Assembly: GCF_964204645.1 (NCBI RefSeq)
Contig: NC_134036.1
Coordinates: 3,151,501-3,215,500, forward strand
Direction: 5' to 3'
Origin: Tubulanus polymorphus
Taxonomy: Eukaryota > Nemertea > Palaeonemertea > Tubulaniformes > Tubulanidae
Length of the DNA stretch: 64,000 bases
Below the pieces are notes generated by a model. The model ran no database searches, had not been told where the DNA came from, and worked only from the letters and a program-made list of their open reading frames with translations. Positions 13,901 through 28,900 of the stretch are shown here, one piece after another. The position numbers were made by a program, and so were the translations under genes. Positions within the stretch are counted from its first letter, which is position 1, and each line of letters opens with the position of its first letter.

Positions 13901-16900
13901 CCTCCAATACCTGGACATTTTTCAATCAAGCGTTATTACTTTCCCCGCGGTTATCGCGCTGGTGGACGCATTATCACCTTTGATGTAGCTAATATCTCAT
14001 TACGGTCGACGTATACGTAGGTACCACCCTCATTTCCACGATGGTGAAAAAGTTACAGACCATCGACCGGATAATTCTTGGACTTCGTGTTGTCACCCAC
14101 CACTGTCACGGGCACATCATTTACATATGAGGGAAATAGTTCTGACTTCAGTGACTGTACCAGACCTTGTAACAGGGGTCAGTCGCTCAAAAGTTGGTGA
14201 GAGTTAACCAGTGGATAGTTGACATAGTGACAATTCAAAGTTCATTGTTACTATGGTATTTATCGGCCGGTTATCTTTAACTAACTTTTGAGCAACTGGT
14301 CTTTCCAACTAAAGCTCCTAAGCCGATGAAGCATAATTGTCTTAAGAATCAGAACCTGGCCATATGATAGCTCAGGATACCTCTTAAACAGGTCTTGCAG
14401 TTTCCAACCTCCTCAGTCTTGTCAGCCTTATAAGTCTTGTCAGGACCCCATCTGGATCCTCTGTCAGGTCAGTCGAAGTTTAATGAAATCTCCATTTTCC
14501 ATCTACGGTACCATCGATGTATATTCATCATAGGAAAGGCTTACATCTGAAGAAGAAGGCAATTACAAGACCTTCATCTTGTTAAAGTTGTTACCAACTT
14601 CAAGCATCTTTGAGATGCTGCAAGCAACAGATGATTTATATATATAATATCATCTCAGGTAGTTTATCAATCAGGATTGATGGATTACGACTTCATATTG
14701 TCAGGCTTTCGGAATGTAACGCGATATAAAATGAAGATGCGAGGCAGGAGAGAGAAGAGAAGATGCGGAAAACATGATAGACGACGAGCAATGCAGATAG
14801 TGAAGGGGAGATATTGAGGAGGAAGCCTATGTAGTGATAAAGGGCATGAGAATGTTTAAATGTCAATCGATATAATTAGTTGTATAGGAGTCGTCATCGC
14901 TTACGTGCGACAACATTCTCAGAAAATTCTACTCCACCCAAAATTGTTTCGGAATTAACTCATTGATTCCGTCTATTCGGGTAATGATATTACCTCGGTT
15001 CGGGTTTCAATCCATGAATTTATGAGGTATATATTCATCGGTGGCGGTTCGATTCGCTATTTATAGCCGCGTCGACGCTATTTTTGGCGTGGCAAATTCT
15101 CGATCGATCGATCATGATCACGAGCGATCAAATCATATTTTTAAACACTGAATGATCGCGTGAAGCTTGAACGACAATTTCTGTATCGATGACTTGATCA
15201 ATTCATCACTCGAATGTGCTCTAAATGTCTATGGGTGTCACCTAACTTGGTATATTGTCGTTACGGTTTCTATTTGCTCTTGAATTGTCCATGGTACGTA
15301 CAAGATACTAGCTCAAAACCAACGGCAAAAATATTTTGATTGATCACGCGCATCTATGGGACGCACATCAAGCCCTGATTCGGCCGTCCCAACATCTAGC
15401 GTATGCCATCTTTTAGTTACAGTGCTATGTCACTGATGTATCTTGTTGTTCTGGTGCTATGTTATAGTTGTCTACTCTTTTATGACCTCCGTCCGAAATC
15501 TCCGGTTGGCTCCACACAAAATCTGAATCACACCACCTTGACTGAAAGGAGGTTCTGGACACTCCAAAAAGTCACGTGGCCAATAATAGAGTATGATTGG
15601 AGGCAAACGGATTCTCCGATCTGATAAAAGAGTACGCCCTTTGAAAAGAGCAGCTCTATTTAATTAGTAGGTAATGTCCTTTTCCAACATTAATTGGAGC
15701 ATCATTTCAGGCGATATAAGATACTCAATTGCAGATACGTTCGATTAGAAATTTCATCAGCTCAATACAATATCCACGTCAAAGTTATTGACGTATTACG
15801 TGATTTTTTTTTCAACCTCGGCAGAGACTTCTTACTCGAGGCGGTAAACGACGGAATCGGATCGATTTTTTTTCCCCGTTCTTTCATTGTTCGTCGGTTG
15901 CTGGCTCTGTGTCTTCATCATTCCATGCTCTCTCTCTCTCTGCTCTTGCTCTCCGCATTCACTGCTTACCTTTTATAGAAAAAGGCTGTATTGATGCTTG
16001 ACAAATCAATGTAAAGGTTTTGTTAATTTAATCCCTGGGATTTATTTGTTGAAATATCTCTGGTTTTATATGCAGCAGCAGCAGCAGCAGCAGCAGCTAT
16101 CCATTGTGTGGAAAACCCGGATGCAACAGGTTTTGTGCGCTGATCTAGCATTTGTCTAATGTCTATTTCTATGGGGTCACTTTTTTCTATTCCACCCCAT
16201 TCAAAGGAGACTTTTTGGTAATCCTTCAATACATGGTAAAATGGATCTAAAAACAATGTTTTCACTTCAACTGGCCATCTTTGTTGGTCCTATTAAGACC
16301 TATATCAGGTGTGTACTACAAAAACTGCTAGTTAGGCCACCCGACATCCTCTCAAGCAAAGTTGAAATTAGTTCACATTATTTTTTGTAGTTCATCTGAA
16401 ATTGAAATGTCTTGGTAATGTCTTTATGACTTGAATATCAAAGTCTAACTGAATGGTATGGGAAAGAAATGATCTCAATATAGAAACAACCTCTCTCTGA
16501 GAGTATCGCTGCCGCCTGTTCATGTTATATGCAGGGCCGTATACCATTAGCTTGTTGTTTATGTCAACTCCAGAAACTGCGGGTTTACGATCGTGAAGAT
16601 GACACTGAATTACTCTGATCGATTGCCTTCTTAATTACGTTGTTGATCGTCGTCGCGTTGTGCTCTAGTCTGTAATGTGTTAAGACACTCTACTCGAGAC
16701 TTATCGACTTAAGATTCTCTACTTTAGACACGTTAGTCGATCGTTAAATGTTTCATGTTCTAAATGAAAGAGAAAGAGGAGACCATGTTTTTTTTTCAAA
16801 GAAATTCGTCTGGGCCCGGTTTTATAGACCGGTATTACCTTTAACCTGGGGTCTAACTAAATTGAAAATGAATTAAATTAGCCCCCTGGCTCAAGGTACC

Positions 16901-19900
16901 AGTCTGTAAAACCGGCCAATCAAGTAACTAATCTGTATATCAAAATTTTACAGATATAAGTACTGTAAAGTTATATATAATTGCATTGAAAAATTGCGAC
17001 TTTTGTATCTTGTTGTGCCTTCGTGCGGACATACATTAATTGTTCAGCATGGTACAACACCTCTATTTTCCATCTCTTTCTTATAATCTTTCCTTTTTCT
17101 TTACTTCCTTCCTCCATCTCTGCCCTTTTCCCATCCTTCTTCCGATCATTGATTCAATAGAAGGGCAGCCTTTTCTATCGACGGAACTCTTTATTCCTTC
17201 AAACCGACGGCTGGTAGCTTCGTTCGTAGATTCAGAGTTTCCATTTTCGTATCTCGTCTCGTCTCATTCGTCTCCGTATGATGACAGAAAGATGGAAGAC
17301 AAATGAAGATGTACGGCACTTGTCCGACTGCTTTTAAGAGGTTTCTTCGACGGTAAACAAGATCTGAATCGATACACGTTGACAATCTGACAAGGCACGT
17401 TCTTAAGTATTCTAATCGATGGAAATCGAATGAAGGTCAACTTAACGTGAACCTTCTTGTCATTTCAACCTAACAACAATATATCTATCTATACGAAGCA
17501 TCAGGACCTTGTTTCATATAGCATTAAAGTGATCCATTCCAGTTACTTGAATTGAACAATGATCGATCTTAGAAAAGAAGATCCTTCAATAAAAGATGAC
17601 TGCCTTTTGAATCCGCTTATAAATTGGCGACTAGTAATTGGATCTTATCATCCATGGTTTCTGGAAGAGTTCTAGATCTAATAATTAGTAGGCAATTTGA
17701 TGATGATGGTGATGTCATAAGGGTACTTCCAGAGCCAGCCATCTTTTATGCAATACAGTAAACAATAGATTAATCAAAAAGATGGGTTGGAAGAATACAG
17801 CGATGTCGGAAATGACATGTCCGAAAAAACTTTTATCCTCGAACGGCCGAATATGTGAAGTTTAAAGTTATGAAAACTCGCGTTTCGAAAACTAGTAGTT
17901 CCGTAGATAATGCTAGTGGTACACAAACTGCTGCTGCGAATAACGGCAGCAACGACCTCTTGCGGCCGTTGAAAGAACTACTCTATAAAGCTCAGCGAGC
18001 GCAACATTTCGATGAAGCGGGTCTCGAACGGTTGACCGTACCGGAGGTTGTGAAGATATTCGACCTAACAACGTCGGTGCAGTGCGGTAAAGATTTCCTC
18101 GGCACCGTTTTTAAAGAGTTACACTGCGCCCATTCGATCGTGTTTTTGACGCCGGATTTGTTGAATTTAGCCGTATTACCTTATTGCCTTCCGCGTCACG
18201 TCAACATCACCGAACTCTCGAAAACAACAACATCGTCTTCAGCATCATCCGCGAAATCCGACCAGTCGTCGTCGGCAGCGGCGACTTCGTCGTCGTTGTT
18301 GAATCGATTGTTGCCGCGATTGTTCCCGTTTCGAGCTGCGTCGACCGCATCGTCGACCAACGGCGACGACCTGTTGGTCGATTACCTCGACGACGAAGAC
18401 GAAATCCGCGGTCCGTTCATGTTGTCGGCGAATTCGCAAAAACGCGTCGAATTCCTGTCGCAGTACGTGCTGACGAGTCGACCGACCGATCAGTCGATCG
18501 ACGAGTTGTCGACCGTTGCGAGTTCATGCGGCACGAACGCTCCTCGAGTTGACGCCCCTGAACGGATGAGAGCGAGCACGGATAATTTCGCGGCGATTTC
18601 CAGCGTTGTTTCCAATCGAGTTGACGGCAACGATGACCCGCTCGTTCCCGTCGTAACCATCGACGCGGTTACTGACGACAACGAAGATGACGACGATTCC
18701 GTCCGCGTCGGAATTTCCCGATCACGTTTCCCAAGTTTCGGAAAAGCGATCTTCACGAAAAGTCGACGTTTGTCACCGTTTTGGCCGAAATCGTACCACG
18801 GACTGTGGCGCACGCCCGAGGACGAGTACCCGCGGTTTCTGTTGGATAAACGCCGCGGCGCTGCGCTACCGTTACACGCCACAAACTTCGTCTGGAGCGA
18901 GAATCCGAATTGTTTTTTCATCCGTCCCGGAGAACGTTGTTTCGCGAAGGATGTCCCGTTGAAGCAGCCGGCATCGACCGGTTTATTCAAAGGCTTATCG
19001 ACCGGTTCAACCGGCGGTGGTTTCTTCAGCCTCGGGAAAATTCACGTATCGTCGCTCGTCACGAAAGCAACCGTTCATCACCGCCAAACGGCGCCATCTA
19101 CGAACAATCAAGGTAGTAATACCGATGATGGATTCGGCGCGTTCAAGAAAATCGCGTCTCGACCTCAGGATTTCAACCAAGCGGGAACGTTCGCACATAA
19201 TCGCTTATCAGAGACGGTAAGCAGCCCTAAACCGGTGCGGGAACGCGCCCGCGGGCATCGCGCCGGGCCCGTCAACGTGCACCATCATCCGGGACGGCCG
19301 CGTTCGGCGAGTTTACCGTCGACGAAACTCGCCGAGTCGATCGCCGAGTTTAAAACTCGTCTGCAGCGTTATAAGATCGATAATGATTCGGTGCTGCCGG
19401 ATTTCCTCGAGGATGACGAGTCGTCTGACGTCGCCGCGGAGACGACACGACTCGGATCCGTCGTCAATCTGATGAAAACGACGCGTCGCGTTAGAGATTT
19501 ACGTCGTAAATTCCGTCGCCAGGAAGGACTGGAAGTCGCCGGTGCCTCTCCGCCTCCGCCGGCCGGTTTAACGCAGAGTCGCAGCGAGGATTCACTCGAG
19601 CAGCAGCAGCAGCGCAGGCAGTATTATCGCGAGGACGGACGCAACAGCATCGACGACGAGGTCGCGAGGACCGAACCTCGTCGACTTCAACGACAATCAA
19701 GTTTCGAGCGGTCGTTGTCGCAACAAAGCGCAGCCATTCCGATGATCGTTACCCCCGACGACAACGACGAAGAAGAATCGAAGCGATCTCAGCGATTGCC
19801 TCCAGATGGCATCGAAGCGTCGTATTTACAATCGCCGAGTTTATCTCCGACACACGTTGATCCGCTCGCGAAGCCGGGGATGGTGACCGTCTCCGTGCAG

Positions 19901-22900
19901 GTGGACAGCGATGAGGATTTCACGGACGCCACAGGCGGCGCTGTCGAGTCGGCGTTACGCCATGTGCCGTCGTTGAAGACACGGTTCGGGGCGTACCACG
20001 GTAAAAGTCGCGACGGCAAATTCAAACGGCGTTTATACCAACGCAATAAGAAAACGTTAAGCGCGCCGGAAATGCAGAAACTGTACAAACAAGTATCGCG
20101 TTCGATGAGTATACTGAAAGAGAGCATGGACATCCCGGACGTAGCGTCGATGTCGTCCTCGTCCGGCGGGAATGACTCCTCCGTGCGTCGCTCCCGTAAA
20201 CCGAGCGTCGAAACGATACGCGAGTCATCGGCTCCGACGCCGACGCGCGAATTTTCGATGTCAATGCCCGATATTTCAAAGGTGCCCGCCGAACAGACGC
20301 TCGTGTTCAACTATCGGCATCAACCGTGCTCGCAGTATTGGATGAAGGATGTTTTAGGACTGGTGTTTTTTCAGGTAAGTAGTGTCGGTTTTGTTGATAC
20401 CATAGGCCTTACGGTTCCAACTTTTTTCCAAGGTTCATTGAATGCAGAAATAGATTCAAAGTTGTTTTTCAAACGCTTGTCCTTGCTGTATAGACAGTTT
20501 TTTTAGTGGCGGGGCAACTTCTTTTGCTTTACCGTCATACTTGATGGAAGCCCTAACATTCCCTAAATCCATCCTTTCCAAGTTTCGATGAATGCACAAA
20601 TAGATTCATGGTTTTTTCCAAATGGTTGTCATTGCTATATAGACTGTTTTTTAGTGGTGGGGTGGAGCAACTTCTTTTTGTTTTTGTTACCGTCATTCTG
20701 TGACGGAAGTCCTACAATTCCCTGACTACATCTTTTCAAAGTTTTAATAGATTCATAGTTTGTTTTTTTTCAAATGGTTGTCATTGCTATATATTTCTGT
20801 ACCTTTTCAGTGACTCGAAGTCGTTCTTCGATTTCACATCGGTTTTATTTCAGCTTACGGCTCAGAAACGATTATCCTTACTTTTAAAATTTTGCCGTTG
20901 TAGAAACCGACGTCGGAGTTGATGGCCGCGATACAGTTAGGTATTCAACAGAGCATCGGTGGCTTATCGTCGAAACCCGAGCGCGACGTGTTGATGCAGG
21001 ATTTCGCCGTCGTGGAAAGTGTCGTCTTTCCGGGGTAAATATTTCAATAATATCCTCCTTTCCTTTGCCCTCTCCCCTCCTTCCTCCGCTAGTACTATGT
21101 CAACGTTTGAATTATTCTCGAACTTGAAACTTAATTGAGATCTATCAACGATTTCTCAAATTCTACGATTCGGTAAGAATCGTTTTCAATTTATTGAAAA
21201 TATTCTAATTTTGCGCAGCCGGAATAGCTGGTACACCACAACCCTATCAATTAAATGTATAATCAGCGCGTGAAGATTTATACTTAGTTACGGGTATCAT
21301 AGTTGTCCCGGAGGTTACTTGACAACTTTACATTTGATCTTAGGCTGAATTATTGCGGGTTTTCTTTTGTCTGTTCTTCCTGAATGTTAGGCCTATGAAT
21401 GTTGTTGTTGTTTTTGGTTTCACTGCTAGGAGGAGGCTTAGAATTGTGCTGATGACATATCAGGCGCAGTATTCTTGTTGTTCCTCTAAGGTTGTGGGTG
21501 ATGTCACAAGGAGATCTATGAAGGCAGACATCTCTTTCGTAAAGGTGTATTAGTGCACCAGTTTATTCATAATGTTGGCCATGTTTTCTTTCTCTTGCGA
21601 CTTTCAGCACGAAAGATGATCCAATTTCTCCCTGCTGTTGACGAAGTTGTCGTCTTATTTCCAAGTAAAAACATTCAATTCTATCATGAATTTCTTCTTT
21701 TCTGTCTACAGCGAAGGTAGTAATTTGACTCCGGCTCATCACTATAGTGATTTTCGTTTTAAAACGTACGCTCCGGTGGCGTTCAGATACTTTCGCGAAT
21801 TGTTTGGTATCCAAGCAGAGGATTTCTTAGTAAGTAACAGTGTTCGGGGTTTAAAGCGCCACCCCTGTCATCTTTACATCCACCCCTCTTTATCAGTACG
21901 TGGTTCAATGAAAAATGTATAAATCGAAACATTTTGATCCTAGAAATTTTTCTGATTCACTCGAATTTCGCGTAATCGCATGAAAGATTTATAGAGGCAG
22001 CCATCCATCTTACGGAAGCGGCCATCTTTTCTACTAGAATGGCCGCCACACGAAATCAGCATTTGAAGCTATGCACGTTTTGTTTGTATTTTCCACCACT
22101 AGATGTCACTATGTAACGAATCGTTGGTTGAACTGTCGAATCCGGGAGCGAGCGGGAGCGTGTTTTACATATCGGCCGACGATGAATTCATCATTAAAAC
22201 TGTCATGCACAAAGAGGCTGAATTCTTACAGAAACTGCTGCCCGGTTATTACATGGTGAGTACTTACTGAAGATGGACTATCATACCAAAATCCAGACGT
22301 ATTTAAAACCTTTCCGGAGCTGACTAATTAATTGCTGGAGATGATTTTAAGAAATTCCACCCCAGTGTATTGAATAACAGTCATACCTCTATAATACATC
22401 TGCCCCATGGTGCGGTGTACTGTTAGTTAATAATATATCACTATGTTTGACAGGTGCTGCCATCTTTCAATAGAGATAAAAACTTATTACATCAATACGC
22501 CTTAATGCGGTGTACTAGTCATCATTGATTTATTATACATTGCACTGCGGTGTAGACGCGCTGAAAGGGTTAAATCTTTGCGTTTACAATGATGTTATCG
22601 ATTTTTTTTTACAGAATTTGAACCAGAATCCACGTACGTTGCTGCCGAAATTCTACGGTTTATACTGTTATCAGGTAAGGGATCAATCATACGCCGTACA
22701 GCGAGGAAATATTTTTCTCTTGAAAAAAAAGTCAGGTAATTTTGTATAAGAAAAAAAGAAAAGCTACAAATCAGGGAAAAGTCAGTAAAATTTGTTCAGA
22801 TTGCTAGATCGCACGTAATATCAAACATTTTCCGCCTATGTCTTTTGTATTTGACTGTGTTAATTGACCGGATTCTTAGCAGACCATGTCAGGGATAAGC

Positions 22901-25900
22901 CAAGGAAATAAGTTGAGATAATTTAGATCACAGTAAAAAAGTGGCCACCCTGATTATGATAGATACAATATTGTGTTTTTCGTTGCGTTGACAGTGCGGC
23001 GGGAAAAACATTCGATTCCTCGTGATGAACAACCTGCTTCCGACGTCGATAAAAAAACACGAGAAATACGACCTGAAGGGCAGCACGTACAAGCGTAGAG
23101 CTTCCAAACACGAACGAAACAAAAAAAGTCCGACGTTGAAAGATCTCGATTTCGGCGATAATCATCCGGACGGAATCTTCCTCGAGGCGGAGACGTACAG
23201 CGCGCTCGTTAAAACAATCGGCAGAGATTGTCGGGTAGGTGATTAATGGGGTCGGTGGGTGCAGTTATGCGGAGTTTCTAACCATCCGTGCTTGAAACTC
23301 CTTTGATTTTTGCAAATTCCAGAAACTCCTTTAAAACTCATTAATTTTGAGAAATGGGCAATTTGAAATTTTTATTTAGTTTTTAGTTGTATGCTACAGT
23401 TGTGATTCGTTTTTATGTGTTTTGTATCTGCAGGTATTAGAAAGTTTTAAAATCATGGATTTCAGTTTACTGTTGGGCGTCCATAATTTGGATCTAGCCC
23501 AACGAGAAAAGGTACGTCAGATTTTTTTTAACGAATCAATCTTATTTTCGATACGTTAATAGCTTTTTCCTAATGCTTTTCTGATATTTGCCTGTTTTGT
23601 AGAAAGAACTGGCGAAATTAGAAGAGAAATCGCCGACTGACGACATGAGTCCAACAGGCGCTGGGACTCCTGGTCGACGTAAGTACTCAATAACCATAAT
23701 CAAGCCTGATTATCACTCCGCGTCTGAAAATATCAAAGATATACTCAAAATACAATTCGTTTCGAGTTAATTCGCAGTTTAACTACTTTTTTCGATGTCA
23801 AATTACTATCATTCTTGTCGAAAAAAATCACTAGGAAAAAGACAGAAATGATATAGTCGCTTCCGCATAATTATCAATTTGAATTTATGTTAGAATTTTT
23901 TCGACAAAGAAAAGTCTAGATGAAAGTCATTAAAAATTATCCAAATTTTGATCGAGGAGACCTGTCATCTGATAGAATATCTAATGCAGCATAGGCTCCT
24001 CATCGCTCAATTTATATCAATATCTTGTCTCTCAGTTTTTCGATGGGTTAATTACTTTTTTCTGGGGCGTTTTATTAAGAAGTAACTGAATTTTGATCGA
24101 GTTGTCCTATCATTATCCGTGCTGTATGATAGGAAAGCTGGTAACACAGGCTCACTCCCCATTCATTAGTCAATGTCAATACGCTGTCTCTTAATGTTTT
24201 TCAATGATTTTAATGCTTCCCTCTGGTTTTTCCCGTTCGTAGCTCTACAAAGAGGTAAATCGGTGAAAACTCGTTTGGCGAATTTTTCAACTGCGCTCGA
24301 ATCGATTCAGGCAGAAGACAGTGAACCGATCGAGGTCGAGGACGACGCTGACATTCCGTAAGTTATTTTAGGCTCGAAATTATTCGCGTTTAAGGGAAGT
24401 TATTTTCTTCAGAAATGTAAACTGAAGTGAAGGCCAACTCTAGGCAAATCTAGGCAAAAATCTGCAAGGCACCGCTGTATTCAAACCACAAGAACAAAAC
24501 ACAAGATTACTAGCAGGGCATGGTTCCACAGTTGTGTGTTAGAGTTAACTCTGAGTTAAAGTTCATTCATTTTCAATGTTTTAACTCTATAGAGTCAAAT
24601 TTAACTCAGAACCGTGGAACTTGGTCCGCTATTTAGCTATTTACAGCCAATTGAATCCCAAAAATATAAAAATACTCACAGAATCAGAGTAATTCCTGAG
24701 TTAATTTTCGATTAAACTATTACCTATTATTATTAAACTACTATCTTTGACGTTGATTTACTTGAAACTGTCTACACTTAGTAGAGATATCAGATATTCC
24801 GATCTGCTATGTTTATTGTGTTTTTATTTACAGACCGGGTGGTATACCGGCTCGTAACGCACGCGGAGAACGTCTGCTACTATACGTCGGTATCATCGAT
24901 ATTCTACAGTCGTATCGATTTAAAAAGAAATTCGAGCACACGCTTAAAAGTATCGTCCACGACGGGGTGAGTTATAGCCAACAATGTGAATACCTCGCTG
25001 TGAACAGGCGGCCACTGACCTGGGAATACTCGGAAAACTTTAACCCAGGGGCTAACTCAATTCATTTTCAATTGAGTTAACCCCTGATAATACCTGTTTA
25101 TAAAACCAGCCCCAGGGTATCAGAATAATCAAGTATGAATTTTACCAAAAACCTGAAAAACTCAGGGAATTCGAATCATGCTACTGACCACGTGTTTCTT
25201 TTTCAATATGTGAAGCACGAATTGTAACATTTGTAGCCTAGAAGTTTCTTTTGATTGACTCAGGGGGAATTTGTTGTAATCACTTGAAAATCAGGGGAAA
25301 CTCAAGGGAATCGTAAATGGGCGGAAAGTGGCGCCGCCCTTTATGACATCATCTAATTGATGTGGTAATGTCATAATAGGAATTCCTGGAAACTGACCTG
25401 ATTATTTTCTCTATTTCTAGGATACTATATCGGTACATCGACCTAGTTTTTATTCAGAACGATTCCGCAATTTCTTCAGTCAAACCGTGTTCAAGAAAAT
25501 ACCCTCACGTAAGTAACAACAACCGTACGGCGCTTGTGTTTACCTTTAGCCCTGTCCCTCGCGTACGGAAATGCGATAGCTTTGTCTTCATTTCCCTTCT
25601 GACCACCCCCTCTTGATTGAAATATATTTTCCATGTTGAATAAGCTGCTGTATTATGACAGAATCGAGATGTCCACAGATGAACTCATAAAGATTTTTAG
25701 ATTCAAACCGGTCTCGATGATTTACGTTACCGAGATGTGATAATCTGTCATTTGAATGCTCGTTATTTGCCAAACATCTGAGTGCTACTGTTCCTTTTTT
25801 GGTGGCATTAAAACTAACAGCATTTTAGGCTGATGTATATATAAATACATCTATTCATAATGATTGTGTGTTTGCATCGCCTCAGAAGTCTATTGCTCTC

Positions 25901-28900
25901 ACTTTTCATTCATTCCTCAGTTTTTTAGAAGTCTATGCGCATGTGCAACCCAAATTTTGGGATGATTGGAGTCAAGATGGCCGACTGGCAGCCATTTTAA
26001 CTTTGCCAAAATCACTATGTTTGCTTATTTTTTCAGTTTTCGTACAGAATTTTGAAAATTCTTTGTTCAGTTATCTTGATATTTGGTATGTACGTGTAAC
26101 TAGTCTAGCCACATGTGCAGCCCAAAAAGTGGGTTGATTAGAATCAAGATGGCCGACTGGCAGCCATTTATGCTTGAAAACATCGGCGCTTCTACATGAT
26201 TTTCAGGTTTTGATGCAAAATTTTGAAAATACTTCAATCAACTGTCTTGATATTTGTTTTATGATTGTATCTACCATAGTCACACCTGCTGCCTAAAACA
26301 TTTGCATGTTCAGAATCAAGATGGCTGACTGGTAGCCATTTATGCTGGCAAAATCATGACTTTAACGCATTTATGAGGTTTTCTGGGAAAATTCTGAAAA
26401 TGCTTTGATCAATTAGTTTGATATTTCGTGTGTACATGTTACTACTCGAGCTTCACCTGCAGCCTAAAAATTGGATTGATTGGAATCAAGATGGCCGACT
26501 GGCAGCCATTTATGCTTGCAAAATCAGCACCTTTGCAAATTTTTAAGGTTTTAATGCGAAATTTTGAAAATTCTTTGTTAAGTTATCTTGATATTTGGTG
26601 TGTACGTGAAACTAGTCTGGGTACATGAGCAGCCCAAAAATTTGGTTGATTGTAGTCAAGATGGCCGACTGGCAGCTATTTATGCTCGCCAGAATCAGCA
26701 CATTTACTAAAAAATATTCAAAGGTATTGATTTTGGCATACAAAAATGGCTACGAGTCGGCCATCTTGATACTGTTGACATAAATTTTTTTTGCAGCAGG
26801 TGTGACTATGGTAGATACAATCATAAAACAAATATAAAGACAATTAATTGAAGTATTTTTAGAATTCTGCATGAAAACCTTAAGAATTAGGTTTCCGTAT
26901 GAAATTTTGAAACTGCTTTGATCAAATTGTCTTGATATTCATGTTATAATTGCATATACCATAGTTACACCTGTAACCCCAAAAATCAGCTTGATCAGAA
27001 TCAAGATAGCTGACTGGCGAACAGTTTTGGTTACTAAAATCAACACTTGTATAAATACTTTGATCAATAATTGTCTTGATCAGTAACAGGATGGCTGGCT
27101 TTAACGGAATTGTCAGATTGTTGAGCATTTCAACCAAGTAGGCATCGCGTCCCTATATAAATACCCTTTCGTATGATAGACTTTTTCTTGTGTTTAAGTT
27201 GCTTTTTGTTTAAATCATATTTCTATTCATTTTATTTTCATTTTGTATTTTTCGTCATTTATTTTCTTATTATTTTTTCTTTTTCCTTCTCCGCGACCCG
27301 CGATCGTTTGCCTCTATAATCATTCAATGTGCTCAGATCGATGTAAGTTTCGAATTACGTAACAATGCATTTTGTGCTGCGGCGGATCTGTTTGTTGTGT
27401 ATAGGTGTGGTGCGTAATCCTTCCACCAGAGGGCAGGCCAACTTACCCCATTGACATTGCCAAATCTAGTCGAAATAGTCAATGTTTTAAATACGCGATT
27501 CGTAGATAAATTCGTGATTAATTATGTCGTAGTTTATCACGTTCATGGGCCCTAAAATAATCAAGGCCCGAGATGAACAGAATAAGTTGTGAAAATTAAC
27601 TAAACCTTTTGCCAATCGGCGACTTAACAATTCATGTATCATATCAAGTTATCAACTTCGTCTTATCGTTTATAATCTCTCCATATATATCAACTTATCG
27701 CTTATCACGATATCAACTAATATCTGTTCGACACTCATTTATCTTATCCACAAAAACCGAAAGAACATCAATCTCAAACAAACAGTGTGTACGATTTTTT
27801 TCTCTTCAATTCACACAAATTTCTTTTCCTTCCACGAAATTTCGGAACGGTCTCTCGGCGGTCTTATTTCGACTGATTTATTTTTATTGAGAAGCGTTTT
27901 CACATTATCTCGTCCTTACTTTGTAGAACAGTGTATTTATGTTGATTGTAATATAGTGGATTTGAATTCGTAGTATTCACAGGAAGCACTTCGTGTCTAA
28001 GCGCGCGCGTGCACACACACATACACACTTTATCATACACATGTTTTAGAAATATTTTTTTGTTGGATATTTTTTTCGGAGTTTGTTTTTGATAGCGTTG
28101 AGGTCACTGTTTTCGGTATATATATGTATATATAGTATTGTCAGTTATATATGAAATGACACTAATGATTTGTCTATTGCGTTTTGATACTGTCCATTTG
28201 TGAATCCAAGAGTGCCAGAATTTGTTACAATATCCAGAGCTGCCAACTGTTCCTGATTTTCAGTATTTGTTACTATTTGAGAACAAGCAATAATTTGCAA
28301 ACAGAAATATGAAAGGTGTTACTGAGGGTCTTAATGTTGATTACTGATTAATTTGAACATTTTCCTTCATATTTCAATGAAATGTTACTGAAATTAATTC
28401 AATTCATTACTGATAGGATTTTTCAGAGGTTGGCAGCCCTGCACCCAGCAGAGAGTAGGCACAAGTAGGCATGGAGTTATCCATAAGATTACTCCGGTTA
28501 ATTGGAAATAATTTAATGACTTGTTATTGAGTAGATATCTGACGTTGCAAAGTTCTGCACTCTTGGCAGCATTTCTTTTTATAAATTCTTTTTCCTTAAG
28601 ACAGTTATATTTTAACTCTAATATATATGCAGCATATATGGCTTCAGACCCAGTTCTACATTTGTGAGACTGTTCTATGAATATTGAACAGTGCTAAACA
28701 GTCACTGATGCCCACTGACCTGGAAAACCTTGAAAACTCAGGGAAAAAACTCAAGTGGGAATTTTACAAATTTTACCAAAAACCTGGAAAACACGCGGAA
28801 TTCGGATAATGCTATTGATCGTGTGATTCATAAAAAATGAATAATTTTATGACATCTTAAAGCTAGAAATTTCTCTGATTCACTCAGGGCGAATTTTATG

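Larger units (their letters stand above)
6753..17815 (+). other. Large PIP5K1 intron 3 (5' part), repeat-rich, no gene seen
   Basis: This 11-kb stretch lies between PIP5K exon 3 and the giant exon at 17870. It holds MITEs (7659-7790, 14178-14306, 16811-16918), SINE-like pieces (10868-11150), a duplicated inverted element (12135-12330), a pyrimidine tract (8434-8723), a (TAA)n run near 9821, and CAG runs at 11284 and 16071. No exon with supporting splice signals and known-family similarity was found. Confidence 0.6.

Noticed and set aside
18490..20310. Several minus-strand open frames of 60-170 codons
   Set aside because: Shadows of the G/C-rich giant exon at 17870-20374.
25905..27090. CRISPR-like array
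   Set aside because: Units are ~170 bp with no short repeat/unique spacer pattern, and the DNA is animal.
27337..27342. A 6-nt microexon (ATCGAT between gctcag and gtaagt) in the PIP5K intron
   Set aside because: Frame-neutral and with good splice signals, but six bases are too few to trust, and the join without it matches the vertebrate protein.
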